In this document: positions 18,399 through 29,608 of the stretch, in pieces
Layout of the letters: the number at the start of each line of letters is the position of its first letter
Numbering within the stretch: the first letter of the stretch is position 1
Assembly (NCBI RefSeq): GCF_001639065.2
Contig: NZ_LQXO02000030.1
Location: 1-55,913, forward strand
Length of the DNA stretch: 55,913 nucleotides
DNA from: Vibrio barjaei
GTDB taxonomy: Bacteria > Pseudomonadota > Gammaproteobacteria > Enterobacterales > Vibrionaceae
Reading direction: 5' to 3'
Notes under the pieces: model-generated
Database searches by the model: none
Told to the model about the DNA's origin: nothing
What the model saw: the letters and a program-made list of their open reading frames with translations, nothing else
Program-made: the position numbers and the translations under genes

Positions 18399-20621
18399 TT
18401 AACCCAAGCGCTTCACACTCATGACGTCTTTAATTTGTTCAATACGCTTAGTCACGCGTGACAGCACTTCGATATTCGTCAGCTCTAGATCAAAATCCAT
18501 AATCGATAACTGACGCTTGTAATCACTGCGACTCTTCATAGTGGTCACTTTGATCTTTTCGTTAGTAAGCAGTGTGGTGATGTCTTTTAGTAATCCGCCA
18601 CGTTCCATAGCTTCAACGCGAATAGTCAAAATATAAGAGCCAACAAAGCCACTGCCCCAAACGGTATCAATAATACGCTCTGGTGCGTGATGGCTGAGTT
18701 CTTCTAACTGCTCACAATCAGCTCGGTGAACCGAAATACCACGACCTTGAGTAATATAACCTTTGATTTGATCGCCCGGAATTGGCTGACAGCAGCGTGC
18801 CAAATGCGTCATCAAGTTATCGACACCTTCCACGACAACTGCGTCTTTATGCGGTCGGCTTTGAGCTGGTGCTTTGCCTTCTGACTCTTGAAGTTTCTCA
18901 AGTGCTTGTTGATCTTCTTCTTCGGCCGTAGGCTTATTCACCAATGCATTGATGTGATTAATGATTTGGTTTATTCGTAAATCACCACTACCAATACCAA
19001 CATACAGCTCATCTGGAGTGTTAACGTTAAAACGCTTCAAGGCATATTGTTCAGCGTCTTTGATCGTTGCACCGATTTTGGCTAATTCATCTTCAAGAAT
19101 TTCACGGCCAGCTTCTAAGTTCTTCTCACGACTTTGCTTTCTAAACCAAGCGTTAATTTTGGCGCGCGCACGACCTGAGTGAACAAAGCCAAGCGATGGG
19201 TTTAACCAGTCACGAGACGGGTTTGGCTCTTTAGCCGTAATGATCTCGACCTGATCACCCATAGATAGCTTATGAGTAAATGGAACAATGCGGCCTGCCA
19301 CTTTGGCACCGATACAGCGGTGTCCCACTTCAGAGTGAATGTGGTAAGCAAAATCCAGTGGTGTTGCCCCCATAGGCAAATCAACCACATCGCCACGAGG
19401 CGTAAAGGCATACACACGGTCATCAAATACTTGGCTACGAAGTTCATCCAGCATTTCGCCAGAGTCTGACATCTCTTCCTGCCAATCCAGTAGCTTACGC
19501 AACCAGGTAATTTTCTCGTCGTATCCGCTGCGGCCGCCACTACCACCTTCTTTGTATTTCCAGTGTGCAGCAACACCTAGCTCCGAATCCTCATGCATTT
19601 GCTTGGTTCGGATTTGGATCTCTATCGTTTTACCTTCAGGACCAAGAATAACGGTATGAATAGACTGATAACCATTGGGCTTAGGGTTCGCCACATAGTC
19701 ATCAAATTCACTAGGAAGGTGCTTGTATTTGGTGTGAACAACCCCGAGTGCTGCATAACAATCTTGCAATCGCTCAGCGATGATACGTACAGCGCGCACG
19801 TCAAAAAGCTCATCAAAATCGAGGCTTTTCTTCTGCATTTTTCGCCAAATACTGTAGATATGCTTAGGACGACCACTGACTTCAGCAAGGATGTTCGACA
19901 CCTTCATTTCAGCCGTCAAATCATCCACAAAGTCTTTGATATATTGCTCTCGAACAATGCGGCGCTCAGACAATTGTTTAGCAATCTGTTTATAAGTTTC
20001 GGGTTGCTGATAACGGAAAGCGTAATCTTCGATTTCCCATTTTAGCTGACCAATCCCTAAACGGTTGGCAAGAGGAGCATATATGTTGGCGCATTCTTTA
20101 GCGGCAGCTCGACGAACTTCGTCAGACTCATCTTTGACTTCACGAAGGTTACAAATACGCTCAGCCAGCTTGATGACCACACAGCGGAAGTCATCCACCA
20201 TCGCCAGTAACATTCTGCGAACGTTATCGACTTGACCCGACGCCTCTGAGCCTTCTAGTGTCACGTTAAGTTGGCCAATAGCCGCCATCTCTTCGACGCC
20301 ATCAATCAGCTTAATGGTTTCTTTACCATAGTTTTCTTCTAGCTGCTCTCTATCGTAGATGCCACTAGAAACAACAGGGTACAACTGAGCAGCCACCAAC
20401 GTGGCTTTATCCATCGAAAGGGTAATGAGGATCTCAATCATCTCTCTGCCGCGCCACAACAACAAGGACCCCTGTTCACTGCCAGCGACAATATCTTCGC
20501 ACTGACGGTAAACTTCTTTAAGCCTTTTCGAGGTGTTCTTGTCTTGCTTTAGAGAAGCAATCCATTTGTCTAGCTCGAACTGTTCGTTAGGGTTCAAATG
20601 CGCGCTTCTTACCGCAACCAT
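18399..20621 (-). CDS. relA: GTP pyrophosphokinase, (p)ppGpp synthetase I
   Basis: 740-residue ribosome-associated stringent factor. The N-terminal HD hydrolase domain lacks its metal-binding HD pair: AAQLYPVVSSG stands where SpoT has an HD motif, so the protein should be synthesis-only. The synthetase domain includes YQSIHTVILGPEGKTIEIQIRT around residue 320, followed by TGS (VYAFTPRGDVVDLP), a zinc-finger-like segment (ARCCQPIPGD) and a C-terminal ACT domain. It senses uncharged tRNA on ribosomes. It sits in the conserved rlmD-relA-mazG-pyrG order. Confidence 0.97.
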   Translation of the reverse strand: MVAVRSAHLNPNEQFELDKWIASLKQDKNTSKRLKEVYRQCEDIVAGSEQGSLLLWRGREMIEILITLSMDKATLVAAQLYPVVSSGIYDREQLEENYGKETIKLIDGVEEMAAIGQLNVTLEGSEASGQVDNVRRMLLAMVDDFRCVVIKLAERICNLREVKDESDEVRRAAAKECANIYAPLANRLGIGQLKWEIEDYAFRYQQPETYKQIAKQLSERRIVREQYIKDFVDDLTAEMKVSNILAEVSGRPKHIYSIWRKMQKKSLDFDELFDVRAVRIIAERLQDCYAALGVVHTKYKHLPSEFDDYVANPKPNGYQSIHTVILGPEGKTIEIQIRTKQMHEDSELGVAAHWKYKEGGSGGRSGYDEKITWLRKLLDWQEEMSDSGEMLDELRSQVFDDRVYAFTPRGDVVDLPMGATPLDFAYHIHSEVGHRCIGAKVAGRIVPFTHKLSMGDQVEIITAKEPNPSRDWLNPSLGFVHSGRARAKINAWFRKQSREKNLEAGREILEDELAKIGATIKDAEQYALKRFNVNTPDELYVGIGSGDLRINQIINHINALVNKPTAEEEDQQALEKLQESEGKAPAQSRPHKDAVVVEGVDNLMTHLARCCQPIPGDQIKGYITQGRGISVHRADCEQLEELSHHAPERIIDTVWGSGFVGSYILTIRVEAMERGGLLKDITTLLTNEKIKVTTMKSRSDYKRQLSIMDFDLELTNIEVLSRVTKRIEQIKDVMSVKRLG

Positions 20622-20690
20622 TTCTTTTTTCTTCCTAGTTTTATTGGTTAACTAACCTATCCCAGTTAGCTTGTTCTCATTTTAATTCAG

Positions 20691-22004
20691 CTACTTCTCA
20701 AACAGCGCCATGGATTCTAGATGACTGGTGTGAGGGAACATATCCATCATACCCAATCGAACCAACTTATAGCCCTGCTCAATCAAGCTTTGAGTATCTC
20801 TGGCAAGGGTAGCAGGATTGCAAGAAACATAAAGCACTCGCGTTGCTCCTAGCGCAGAAACTTGATCTATCACGCCGCTTGCGCCTGCTCTGGCAGGGTC
20901 AAGCAGGATTTTATCAAACTGTTGTTTTGCCCATGGCATCTCTGAGAGGTCTTGCTCGAGATTTGCTTGATAAAATTCAACATTCGTTAGGTGATTAAGC
21001 GCGGCATTTTGCTGCGCCCAATCCACCATATCTTGAATACCTTCAACACCTACGACACGTTGACATAGTTTCGCCAAAGGTAAAGTGAAGTTACCCAAGC
21101 CACAAAAAAGATCGAGTACATTGTCACTGGATTCAGGCGCTAGCCACTCCAGTGCTTGAGCGACCATTTTGCTATTTATCTCGCGGTTCACTTGAATAAA
21201 GTGTGTCGGCAGGAAAGGTAATTCAACCCCTACTTCCGAATAATAAGGCTGTTCACCCGTTATTAGTTGTAACTGCCCTGACTCTGGCATCAGGTAAAGC
21301 GTGAGTTCCTGACTGTCAGCAAAATTGACCAAGCGTTTTTGATCGTGATTAGTCAAAGCTTTGATGTGTCTAACAACAACCACAGGTCCATTATCACCCA
21401 TGACCAATTCAAGGTGGCCAAGTGACTGCTGCTGTTTAAAGCCTGCGAATATGTCTCGGAATGGCGGTATTAGTGCGTTTAACTGAGCATTCAATACCGG
21501 ACAGTGGTCAATCTCAACAATGTGATTGCTCTGCTTACGGCGGAACCCCATGACTAAGTTGCGCTGCTTATCGAGGTGAATACTTAAGCGAGCACGACGG
21601 CGATAACCAAGGCCTTCTCCAGTAATAGAGGGAGCTAACGGCACAGATTGGCCCGCTAACTTATTCATCAATTGTGATAAGGCTACTTGTTTGTTTTCAA
21701 TCTGCTGCTGACGTTCTACATGCTGCTGATTGCAGCCGCCACACTCATGGTAATGAGGACAAAATGGCTTCACGCGTTGCTCAGAAGCTTCTAGCACTTT
21801 GATCAAGGTAGCCTTAGCAAACTTTGCTTTGCTTTCCGTTAACTGCACCAACACCTTCTCATCTGTGAGCGCACCTTCAACAAATACCGGTTTGTTATTT
21901 AGGTAACCAATACCTGCACCATGATGGTCCATGCGTTCAATGTTCACCTCTTGGTGCTTTTTTGAGAATGAAGTTTTCTTTGTTGGTTTAAAAAAACGTG
22001 CCAT
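20691..22004 (-). CDS. rlmD: 23S rRNA (uracil-1939-C5)-methyltransferase
   Basis: 437-residue SAM-dependent methyltransferase (RumA). A TRAM RNA-binding domain is at the N-terminus. Iron-sulfur cluster cysteines appear in [13 protein letters not shown] near residue 82. The SAM-binding [15 protein letters not shown] is near 294, and the catalytic cysteine is in [12 protein letters not shown] near 394. It methylates U1939 of 23S rRNA. It is divergent from barA/varS, the same arrangement as in E. coli. Confidence 0.95.
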   Translation of the reverse strand: MARFFKPTKKTSFSKKHQEVNIERMDHHGAGIGYLNNKPVFVEGALTDEKVLVQLTESKAKFAKATLIKVLEASEQRVKPFCPHYHECGGCNQQHVERQQQIENKQVALSQLMNKLAGQSVPLAPSITGEGLGYRRRARLSIHLDKQRNLVMGFRRKQSNHIVEIDHCPVLNAQLNALIPPFRDIFAGFKQQQSLGHLELVMGDNGPVVVVRHIKALTNHDQKRLVNFADSQELTLYLMPESGQLQLITGEQPYYSEVGVELPFLPTHFIQVNREINSKMVAQALEWLAPESSDNVLDLFCGLGNFTLPLAKLCQRVVGVEGIQDMVDWAQQNAALNHLTNVEFYQANLEQDLSEMPWAKQQFDKILLDPARAGASGVIDQVSALGATRVLYVSCNPATLARDTQSLIEQGYKLVRLGMMDMFPHTSHLESMALFEK

Positions 22005-22201
22005 TACTGTACCCAGTGAGCAGAGCGTAACGCGCTGCTTCGATAAAAATTTGTTAGAGTTTCACTATTCTTTATTTGAATGATTGTCGAACAGCGCTGC
22101 TTTGATTAAGCTTACGTCATCTTGAGGATGCAATACTGGCTATTGTCCCATATCCACCCAGCAGATGTAACTCTGTTGGCAAATAATGACTTCGAATTAA
22201 A

Positions 22202-25021
22202 ATGACAAGATACGGCCTGCGCGCTCGCGTAATCACATTGACTTTGGCACCGACCTTAATTATCGGTCTCCTTTTGAGTGCCTTCTTCTCTTACAATCGC
22301 TACCACGACCTAGAATCACAAGTACTTAACGCCGGCTCTAGCATTATTGAACCGCTGGCGATTGCCAGTGAACAAGGTCTTATCAACCAAAGTCGTGAAT
22401 CGGTTAGACGCCTGATTAGTTACGCCCACCGTAAGAATTCTAAATTCGTTCGCAGTATTGCGGTATTCGATGCTTCTCATGAGCTGTTTGTAACCTCAAA
22501 CTTTCATCCCAACTTTGATACGTTAACCTACCCGAAAGATCAGCCGATTCCTTTTTTAAGCTCCTACGAAATTCACGACAATACGTTAATTTTGAGAGCC
22601 CCTATTCTAGCTGAAAGTCAGCTGGTATCAGATACGCGAGAATTGACCTCAACCAATAAGACGCTCGGTTACATCGCTGTAGAGCTCGACCTTTCTTCAC
22701 TGCGTTTACAACAATATCAGGAAGTCTTCTCTGCGATTCTGGTCCTTGTTCTTGGTCTTATCCTATCGGGAATCTTTGCCTACCGTTTGATGTACGATGT
22801 GACGCGTCCAATTTCTCACATGAAAAACATGGTAGACCGTATTCGTCGTGGTCACTTGGATGTTCGTATCGAAGGTAAAATGCACGGCGAACTGGACTCG
22901 TTGAAAAATGGTATCAATGCCATGGCAGTCTCGCTGTCCGAATATCATGTGGAAATGCAGCACAGTATCGACCAAGCAACGTCCGATCTACGTGAGACAT
23001 TAGAACAGCTTGAAATTCAAAACGTTGAATTGGATATCGCCAAAAAGCGTGCGCAAGAAGCGGCACGAGTGAAGTCAGAATTCCTTGCTAACATGTCTCA
23101 TGAGCTAAGAACCCCACTTAATGGTGTAATTGGTTTTACTCGTCAGATGCTGAAAACTCAGCTGACCAACAGTCAAACAGACTATCTGCAAACCATTGAG
23201 AAATCCGCAAATAACCTGCTTAACATCATCAATGACATTTTAGACTTCTCCAAACTCGAAGCCGGTAAACTGGCACTTGAGAATATTCCGTTTGAATTCC
23301 AAGACAGTCTTGAGGAAGTTGTCGCCCTTCAAGCAACCAGTGCCCATGAAAAAGGCTTGGAACTAACCTTAAAAGTTGACTCAAAAATTCCAAGCGGCCT
23401 TGTTGGTGACCCACTTCGTATTCAACAGATTTTGACCAACCTTGTGGGTAACTCCATCAAGTTTACTGAGCGTGGCAACATTGATATCAGCGTTGAACTC
23501 AAATCTCAGAAAGAAGACCGTGTTGAACTGCAGTTTATGGTTCGCGATACCGGTATTGGTATCTCAGAGCGACAACAAGCGCAGTTATTCCAAGCCTTCA
23601 GTCAAGCGGACGCCAGTATCTCTCGACGTTATGGCGGTACTGGACTTGGTTTGGTTATTACCCAAAAGCTAGTTGGACAAATGGGCGGGGAAATTAGCTT
23701 AACCAGTCGCCTGCACCAAGGTTCAACATTCTGGTTTACGGTTAAACTGAACTCTACAGATATTCCAATGATCGACCTTATCGATCCTGCGGTCATCCAT
23801 AACAAGCGACTACTCCTGATTGAACCAAATATGCAAGCGGCATCGGTATTACAACAGACCCTTACTAATGAAGGGGTTATGGTGACCTATCGCTCAACGT
23901 TGCCAGATAAAGTGGAAGCGTTCGACTACATCATTTTGTGTTTGCCTACCAATGAAGAAGTGCCATTGACGGTGATTGAAAGTTGGATCACCCGTTGTCA
24001 GGAAGCTACATCAAACATCATCATCGGTACTGCCAGCACCCAGCTCGCCCTATCTGACTACCTGATGCAAACCCATCAAGTACAGTGCTTAACCAAACCA
24101 TTATCACGTAAGAAGTTGCTGCAATCGTTAGTGGAAAAACAGCCAGCAATACTCGCACCTGTTATGGAAGTTGAGTCTACCGAGAAGCGCGCACTTACCG
24201 TAATGGCAGTGGATGATAACCCTGCCAACCTCAAGCTCATTACAGCATTATTGTCGGAGCGTGTTGAGAGCGTGATCTCTTGCACCAACGGCCAAGTATC
24301 GGTTGAGAAAGCCCAAGAGCAGCACTTTGATATGGTATTTATGGACATTCAAATGCCTCATATGGATGGGGTTACTGCCTGCAAATTAATTAAAGAGACC
24401 CAGCAGAACAGCCAGACGCCTGTCGTCGCCGTCACTGCCCACGCAATGACGGGTGAACGAGACCGACTTTTATCCGAAGGAATGGACGATTACCTCACCA
24501 AACCTATCGATGAAAAAATGTTGTTGCAAGTACTCAACAAATGGGTACCAGTTCGCAATCATGACACTGATGCCAGCTTAGATTTCGTTGCTCCAAATGA
24601 AGTGGACATAACATCTGATGAGCCAAGCATCCAGCCTAAAGCGGAAACGGAAACTAATTTGGTGATCGATTGGGGATCGGCACTCAAACAAGCCGCTAAC
24701 AAAGAAGACTTAGCCGTCGATATGCTGCAAATGTTAGTGGACTTTATCCCTGAAGTGTATGCACTTTCAGAGCAAGTGTTGGACACTGATTTCGATGATA
24801 AGGAACAGGTTATCCATCTAATCCACAAATTGCATGGCAGTTGCTCTTATTGCGGCGTGCCTAGACTTAAGTCTATCTGCGCTACCATAGAGAAAGCCTT
24901 GCGTGCTGGCGACAGCATAGAAGATATTGAACCAGAGCTCTTTGAACTGCAAGATGAAATGGAAAAAGTGCTAAAGACGTCTGAGCTTTACTTGAAAGGA
25001 AATAGAGAACCTAACGACTAG
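22202..25021 (+). CDS. barA: Hybrid sensor histidine kinase BarA/VarS
   Basis: 939-residue tripartite kinase that phosphorylates UvrY/VarA and so drives the CsrB-type sRNA/CsrA switch. In order: a transmembrane helix (~10-30), a periplasmic domain (~31-170), a second helix, HAMP, HisKA with His300 in NMSHELRTPLNG, the ATPase domain (GGTGLGLVIT), a degenerate receiver (~535-645) with no obvious acceptor Asp, a true receiver with Asp715 (FMDIQMPHMDG), and an HPt domain with His878 (LHGSCSYCG). In Vibrio the gene is usually called varS. Upstream it is divergent from rlmD. Confidence 0.95.
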   Translation: MTRYGLRARVITLTLAPTLIIGLLLSAFFSYNRYHDLESQVLNAGSSIIEPLAIASEQGLINQSRESVRRLISYAHRKNSKFVRSIAVFDASHELFVTSNFHPNFDTLTYPKDQPIPFLSSYEIHDNTLILRAPILAESQLVSDTRELTSTNKTLGYIAVELDLSSLRLQQYQEVFSAILVLVLGLILSGIFAYRLMYDVTRPISHMKNMVDRIRRGHLDVRIEGKMHGELDSLKNGINAMAVSLSEYHVEMQHSIDQATSDLRETLEQLEIQNVELDIAKKRAQEAARVKSEFLANMSHELRTPLNGVIGFTRQMLKTQLTNSQTDYLQTIEKSANNLLNIINDILDFSKLEAGKLALENIPFEFQDSLEEVVALQATSAHEKGLELTLKVDSKIPSGLVGDPLRIQQILTNLVGNSIKFTERGNIDISVELKSQKEDRVELQFMVRDTGIGISERQQAQLFQAFSQADASISRRYGGTGLGLVITQKLVGQMGGEISLTSRLHQGSTFWFTVKLNSTDIPMIDLIDPAVIHNKRLLLIEPNMQAASVLQQTLTNEGVMVTYRSTLPDKVEAFDYIILCLPTNEEVPLTVIESWITRCQEATSNIIIGTASTQLALSDYLMQTHQVQCLTKPLSRKKLLQSLVEKQPAILAPVMEVESTEKRALTVMAVDDNPANLKLITALLSERVESVISCTNGQVSVEKAQEQHFDMVFMDIQMPHMDGVTACKLIKETQQNSQTPVVAVTAHAMTGERDRLLSEGMDDYLTKPIDEKMLLQVLNKWVPVRNHDTDASLDFVAPNEVDITSDEPSIQPKAETETNLVIDWGSALKQAANKEDLAVDMLQMLVDFIPEVYALSEQVLDTDFDDKEQVIHLIHKLHGSCSYCGVPRLKSICATIEKALRAGDSIEDIEPELFELQDEMEKVLKTSELYLKGNREPND

Positions 25022-25031
25022 GTTAGGTTCT
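25006..25031. terminator. Hairpin between convergent barA and acpS
   Basis: AGAACCTAAC and GTTAGGTTCT form a perfect 10-bp stem, and the barA stop TAG lies in the loop. Neither side has a real T-run, so termination strength is doubtful, but the position between convergent genes fits. Confidence 0.5.
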
Positions 25032-25036
25032 ATCGT

Positions 25037-25417
25037 TTAGCTTTCGAAGATGACGGTAGCGACAGCGTAGTGACGCTCGTCAGAGATAGACAAATGATTG
25101 GATGTTACACCCATTGAAGCCGCAATTTCTGCGGCTTTTTTTGTCAGAGTGAGTATCGGCTTACCGTTGTCGTCATTAGAGACTTCAAAATCTTGGAAAG
25201 TCACACCATGAGCAATACCAGTCCCCAACGCCTTTGATGCCGCCTCTTTTACAGCAAAGCGCTTAGCAAGAAAGCGACCTTGCTGTTTCAACTGCTGAAA
25301 CTGAGCCAACTCATTATCGGTCAAAATACGCTGCGCAAACGCCTCGCCTGAACGCGCTAAGGCTTTCTCAACACGTTCGATTTCTGCAATATCGGTACCT
25401 AGACCTTGAATTGCCAC
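25037..25417 (-). CDS. acpS: Holo-[acyl-carrier-protein] synthase
   Basis: 126 residues. It transfers 4'-phosphopantetheine from CoA to apo-ACP. The metal-binding [13 protein letters not shown] at the N-terminus and the motif [15 protein letters not shown] near residue 54 define the family. It is the last gene of the recO-pdxJ-acpS run, six bases after pdxJ. Confidence 0.95.
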   Translation of the reverse strand: MAIQGLGTDIAEIERVEKALARSGEAFAQRILTDNELAQFQQLKQQGRFLAKRFAVKEAASKALGTGIAHGVTFQDFEVSNDDNGKPILTLTKKAAEIAASMGVTSNHLSISDERHYAVATVIFES

Positions 25418-25423
25418 GATTCA

Positions 25424-26158
25424 TTAACCTCGACGAGCCGATTCCATGACCGCTTTCATATCTGCAACGGCTTTATGTAGGCCATCGAATACCGCGCGGC
25501 CAATGATAGAGTGGCCAATGTTTAATTCATAAATCTCAGGCAATGCCGCAATAGGTGCGACGTTGTGGTAAGTCAAACCGTGACCAGCATTCACTGTGAT
25601 GCCGATATCCGCAGCGTAGCTTGCGCCTGCCGCGATTTTTTTCAGCTCGTCTTGCTGATCTTCTTCAGTTTCTGCATCCGCATAATGACCAGTATGCAAT
25701 TCAACGAATGGTGCACCTGCTGCTTTAGCTGCATCAATCTGCTCACGGTCGGCATCAATAAATAGCGACACTTTAATGCCTGCTGCAGACAACTTCTCCG
25801 TTGCCGCTTTGATTTTTTCAAGCTGACCTTTTACATCTAACCCACCTTCGGTAGTCAGCTCTTCACGTTTCTCAGGTACTAAGCAGACAAACTCAGGTTT
25901 GGTTTTGAGGGCAATATCGATCATCTCGTCAGTGACGGCCATCTCTAGGTTCATGCGCGTTTGTAGTGTCTCACGCAAAATGCGTACATCACGGTCTAGG
26001 ATGTGGCGACGGTCTTCACGAAGGTGAATGGTAATACCGTCAGCACCGGCACGCTCGGCAATCTCTGCCGCATGAACTGGATCTGGATACTTAGTACCGC
26101 GCGCATTACGTAGCGTAGCGATATGGTCAATATTGATACCTAAAAGGATAGAACTCAT
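25424..26158 (-). CDS. pdxJ: Pyridoxine 5'-phosphate synthase
   Basis: 244-residue TIM-barrel enzyme that condenses 3-amino-2-oxopropyl phosphate with deoxyxylulose 5-phosphate to form PNP in vitamin B6 synthesis. Signatures are [17 protein letters not shown], the HLREDRRHI loop near residue 45, [17 protein letters not shown], and the C-terminal [10 protein letters not shown]. It lies 17 bases after recO. The epd gene at 53 kb feeds the same pathway. Confidence 0.96.
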   Translation of the reverse strand: MSSILLGINIDHIATLRNARGTKYPDPVHAAEIAERAGADGITIHLREDRRHILDRDVRILRETLQTRMNLEMAVTDEMIDIALKTKPEFVCLVPEKREELTTEGGLDVKGQLEKIKAATEKLSAAGIKVSLFIDADREQIDAAKAAGAPFVELHTGHYADAETEEDQQDELKKIAAGASYAADIGITVNAGHGLTYHNVAPIAALPEIYELNIGHSIIGRAVFDGLHKAVADMKAVMESARRG

Positions 26159-26175
26159 CGATGTTTACTCCATGG

Positions 26176-26880
26176 TCAGAGCTGTTTCAGTCTCGGAAGA
26201 AACAACTCCCTGCTTTTTAATGGTTTCCCGCCAAGATACGGCTTTAATGCTATGCGTGTAAAGCGTTTTGCCGCCTGTAACTGTGTTTTACTGTTAAAAC
26301 GTCGCTCACTGATGGCAATCAATTCCTCACCGAGAAAGGTGAGATTGTCTTTACGCACACTGGCAATGAACCCCTTTTGCTCTCGATAACGATAAGTCAT
26401 CGTTGGATCAATAGGTTCACCTGTTCCGGCACAGTGAAGGAAGTCTACACCGTATCCCATTGCAGAAAGGAGAGCGAGTTCAAATCGCCGTAAAGCGGGC
26501 TCAGGATTGGTATTGTGAGCCAGTTCTGTTAAAGCTTGAAGATAGTCATGAAATAAAGCGGGAAACGGGATTTCACTGGCGAGAACACGGGCAATGAGTT
26601 CGTTCACATACATAGCTGAGTAAAGGTTGATACCAGATAAAGGTAACCCAAGGCTGATGGCTTCAGCTTGACGAAGGGTCTTCATGGAACCGCCGCCGGA
26701 CCATTTTAACAGGAGAGGGGTAAAAGGTTGCAGCGCCCCTTTAAGGTTGGAGCGCTTACTTCTAGCACCTTTAGACAAAAGCGTAACTCGACCATACTCT
26801 TCACTGAATACGTCAAGAATAAGACTCGACTCACTGTAGGGTCTTCGATGCAAAACAAAACAGCGTTGTAATCCATCCAT
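26176..26880 (-). CDS. recO: DNA repair protein RecO
   Basis: 234 residues. The N-terminal OB fold starts with [27 protein letters not shown], followed by the helical domain with [18 protein letters not shown]. It works with RecR and RecF to load RecA onto SSB-coated gaps and anneals complementary strands. It lies 60 bases after era in the conserved order. Confidence 0.94.
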   Translation of the reverse strand: MDGLQRCFVLHRRPYSESSLILDVFSEEYGRVTLLSKGARSKRSNLKGALQPFTPLLLKWSGGGSMKTLRQAEAISLGLPLSGINLYSAMYVNELIARVLASEIPFPALFHDYLQALTELAHNTNPEPALRRFELALLSAMGYGVDFLHCAGTGEPIDPTMTYRYREQKGFIASVRKDNLTFLGEELIAISERRFNSKTQLQAAKRFTRIALKPYLGGKPLKSRELFLPRLKQL

Positions 26881-26940
26881 AACTTTATCTTGTCTAAGGT
26901 CTCGGAGCAGGACGCTCAGCGTCCTCGCTACCTAATAGTA

Positions 26941-27930
26941 TTATTTGTTTTCGATATCGTCGATATAGCCCAATGAACGCAGAGCACGTTCATCATCAGC
27001 CCAGCCCGATTTCACTTTTACCCAAGTCTCAAGGTAAACCTTACGATCGAACAGCTCTTCCATGTCTAGACGAGCTTCACGGCCAATCGTCTTGATCTTT
27101 TCGCCGCCTTTACCAATAACCATTTTCTTCTGGCCGTTACGCTCAACAAGAATCAAAGCATTGATATGGAAGCCATCAGTGTCTGGGTTGTAATCAAAAC
27201 GCTCAATCTCAACCGTCACTGAATAAGGCAGTTCATCACCCGTAAAACGCATGAGTTTTTCGCGCAGGATTTCTGACGCCATAAAACGCTGAGAACGGTC
27301 CGTGACATACTCTTCAGGGAAATGGTGTACCGCTTCAGGTAGATGTTCACGTACATGCTTACGAAGCACATCTGTGTTCTTACCATGTTTGGCAGAAATA
27401 GGCACGACATCCACGAAGTCCATCTTCTTCGACAGCTCATGCATATGCAGCATTACGTCGTTACGATCTTTCACGTTATCGACTTTGTTCATACATAGGA
27501 TGACTGGGAAGTCTGACTTACGCAGCTTATTCAGTACCATTTCGTCATCGTCAGTCCAGTGAGTGCCATCAACCAGGAATAACACCAGGTTCACATCACT
27601 CAATGAGCTATTAGCCGCACGATTCATCAAACGGTTGATCGCTCGCTTCTCTTCAATATGTAGCCCTGGCGTATCCACATAAATCGCTTGGTAATCCCCA
27701 TCGGTATCGACACCCATAATACGGTGACGAGTGGTTTGCGGTTTACGTGATGTGATGGAAATCTTTTGCCCTAAAATATGATTTAGCAGCGTTGATTTAC
27801 CTACATTGGGACGACCAACAATCGCAACAAAACCACAGTGTTGGTTTTCTGCGCTGGTTGTCGCTTCGCCAGATGATGCAAAGTATGCATCAATATCGAA
27901 CTCTTGTTCAGACTCAGGTTTATCAGACAT
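26941..27930 (-). CDS. era: Ribosome-assembly GTPase Era
   Basis: 329-residue GTPase that binds the 3' end of 16S rRNA during 30S maturation. G1 is GRPNVGKST near residue 39, G3 DTPG near 86 and G4 NKVD near 149. A C-terminal KH domain is seen in [18 protein letters not shown]. The N-terminus has a roughly 25-residue acidic extension ([20 protein letters not shown]) beyond the E. coli protein. Its start overlaps the end of rnc by eight bases, giving translational coupling. Confidence 0.96.
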   Translation of the reverse strand: MSDKPESEQEFDIDAYFASSGEATTSAENQHCGFVAIVGRPNVGKSTLLNHILGQKISITSRKPQTTRHRIMGVDTDGDYQAIYVDTPGLHIEEKRAINRLMNRAANSSLSDVNLVLFLVDGTHWTDDDEMVLNKLRKSDFPVILCMNKVDNVKDRNDVMLHMHELSKKMDFVDVVPISAKHGKNTDVLRKHVREHLPEAVHHFPEEYVTDRSQRFMASEILREKLMRFTGDELPYSVTVEIERFDYNPDTDGFHINALILVERNGQKKMVIGKGGEKIKTIGREARLDMEELFDRKVYLETWVKVKSGWADDERALRSLGYIDDIENK

Positions 27931-28600
27931 TGGTCACTTTCTCTAAAGCCAGTTCCGCAGCCGCTTGTTCTGCCTTGCGGCGACTGGTGCCTCGACCGAT
28001 AACAGGTTCATCCACACCTGCCACTTCACAGGAAACGGTAAACTCTTGGTTATGCGCTTCCCCTTTAATATTAGTCACTGTATAGACTGGTAGTGGTTTT
28101 CTTCGACCTTGTAAGAACTCTTGTAAGCGAGTTTTTGGATCTTTTTGAGAAACCCCTGGCTTAATTGCTTCTAAGCGAGTCATATACCAGCTCAATACAA
28201 TTTTACGAACCATCTCTACATCGCTGTCGAGATAAATCGCGCCAATGATCGCTTCAACGGCATCCGCTAAAATTGAGTCACGACGGAAACCACCGCTCTT
28301 CAATTCGCCTGGACCTAATTTTAAGTAATCTCCCAAGACAAACTCGCGCCCTAGCTCAGCCAGAGTATTCCCTCTCACTAAGGTGGCACGCATTCGACTC
28401 ATATCCCCTTCATTCACTTTAGGAAAGCGGTGATAAAGATCGTCAGCGATGACAAAACTTAAAATTGAATCGCCCAGAAATTCTAGTCGTTCATTATGGT
28501 TACCATTGGCGCTGCGGTGAGTCAGCGCCAACATGAGCAGCTCGCTATCATTGAAATGATAGCCGAGCTTTTTTTCTAATCGTTCAATAGAAGAATTCAT
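27923..28600 (-). CDS. rnc: Ribonuclease III
   Basis: 225 residues. The catalytic signature [11 protein letters not shown] is near residue 38, and a second acidic cluster is [16 protein letters not shown] near 111. The C-terminal dsRNA-binding domain ends with [16 protein letters not shown]. It cuts double-stranded RNA in rRNA precursors and regulatory duplexes. It overlaps era by eight bases and lies 10 bases after lepB. Confidence 0.97.
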   Translation of the reverse strand: MNSSIERLEKKLGYHFNDSELLMLALTHRSANGNHNERLEFLGDSILSFVIADDLYHRFPKVNEGDMSRMRATLVRGNTLAELGREFVLGDYLKLGPGELKSGGFRRDSILADAVEAIIGAIYLDSDVEMVRKIVLSWYMTRLEAIKPGVSQKDPKTRLQEFLQGRRKPLPVYTVTNIKGEAHNQEFTVSCEVAGVDEPVIGRGTSRRKAEQAAAELALEKVTNV

Positions 28601-28610
28601 GCTCTCTCGT

Positions 28611-29507
28611 TCAGTCTATTCCACCGATGCGATTAAATCTTACACCGGTTGGGATCCATGTAGGCAGAATGCTATCTGCGCCACGTTCAAATTCAAAACT
28701 AATCCAAATACCAACAGCTTTGCCCACTAAGTTACCTTCTGGTACAAATCCCCAGTAGCGGCTGTCAGCACTGTTATCGCGGTTATCACCCATTACAAAG
28801 TAATGACCTTCTGGAACCACCCATTCATTCACTCCGTTACGTGGTTGATACTGGTCAACACGGTCACGACGCAAAGGGTTAACCAAGATTTGGTGTTCCA
28901 CTTTACCCAGCTTTTCATCCATCTGAATAAGAGGGATACCATTTTGTACAAATGGGCTATCTTCCACATTGGATAGCTTCACCGGTTTACACGTCGATGT
29001 ACCTTTGGTTTGGATGCAAATATCCTTACGCGCGCTATATCGAACCGTATCACCTGGTAAGCCAACAACACGCTTGATGTAGTCGATGCTTGGCTGAGGT
29101 GGGTATTTAAATACCACAATATCGCCACGCTCTGGTTTACCGGTTTCCACTAGCTGAGTGCGCCATACTGGATCTTTTAGACCATAAGCATACTTCTCAA
29201 CCAAGATGAAGTCGCCAACCAAGAGCGTCGGCATCATCGAACCAGATGGAATTTGGAACGGTTCATAAATGAATGAACGCAATACCAAAACAAAGGCGAT
29301 AACAGGGAAAATAGAAACACTGTTCTCAACAAACCATGATGGGGCAACAGCTTTGTTTGCGGTTGCTTCATCGATTTGGGTAGCTTGAGCTTGGATATCC
29401 GCGAGCTTTTGCTCACGTTTTTTTCTCAATACGAGCTTATCCAGCACCCAAACGACACCTGTCACTAACGTCACGATGACGAGGATCAATGAGAAGGTAT
29501 TTGCCAT
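28611..29507 (-). CDS. lepB: Signal peptidase I
   Basis: 298-residue inner-membrane serine-lysine protease that removes Sec and Tat signal peptides. An N-terminal membrane helix and a second one ([21 protein letters not shown]) precede the catalytic Ser in [10 protein letters not shown] near residue 91. The catalytic Lys is in [11 protein letters not shown] near 146, and [11 protein letters not shown] is the conserved box E. It follows lepA by about 100 bases. Confidence 0.96.
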   Translation of the reverse strand: MANTFSLILVIVTLVTGVVWVLDKLVLRKKREQKLADIQAQATQIDEATANKAVAPSWFVENSVSIFPVIAFVLVLRSFIYEPFQIPSGSMMPTLLVGDFILVEKYAYGLKDPVWRTQLVETGKPERGDIVVFKYPPQPSIDYIKRVVGLPGDTVRYSARKDICIQTKGTSTCKPVKLSNVEDSPFVQNGIPLIQMDEKLGKVEHQILVNPLRRDRVDQYQPRNGVNEWVVPEGHYFVMGDNRDNSADSRYWGFVPEGNLVGKAVGIWISFEFERGADSILPTWIPTGVRFNRIGGID

Positions 29508-29608
29508 TTCATTCCCTTAATTTTCGTATCTATAAAAATAACGAAAGTGAAAGCACCACAACGGCACTTTCACTTCAAACTTAAATTATGTCGTCGTAAA
29601 ACAAAGAA

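Noticed and set aside
19202..19576. 124-codon alternative-frame run within relA, considered as a frameshift sign
   Set aside because: relA is continuous and full length in its own frame.
19593..20045. 150-codon frame antisense to relA
   Set aside because: Fully inside a certain, conserved gene, with no family resemblance or start signals.
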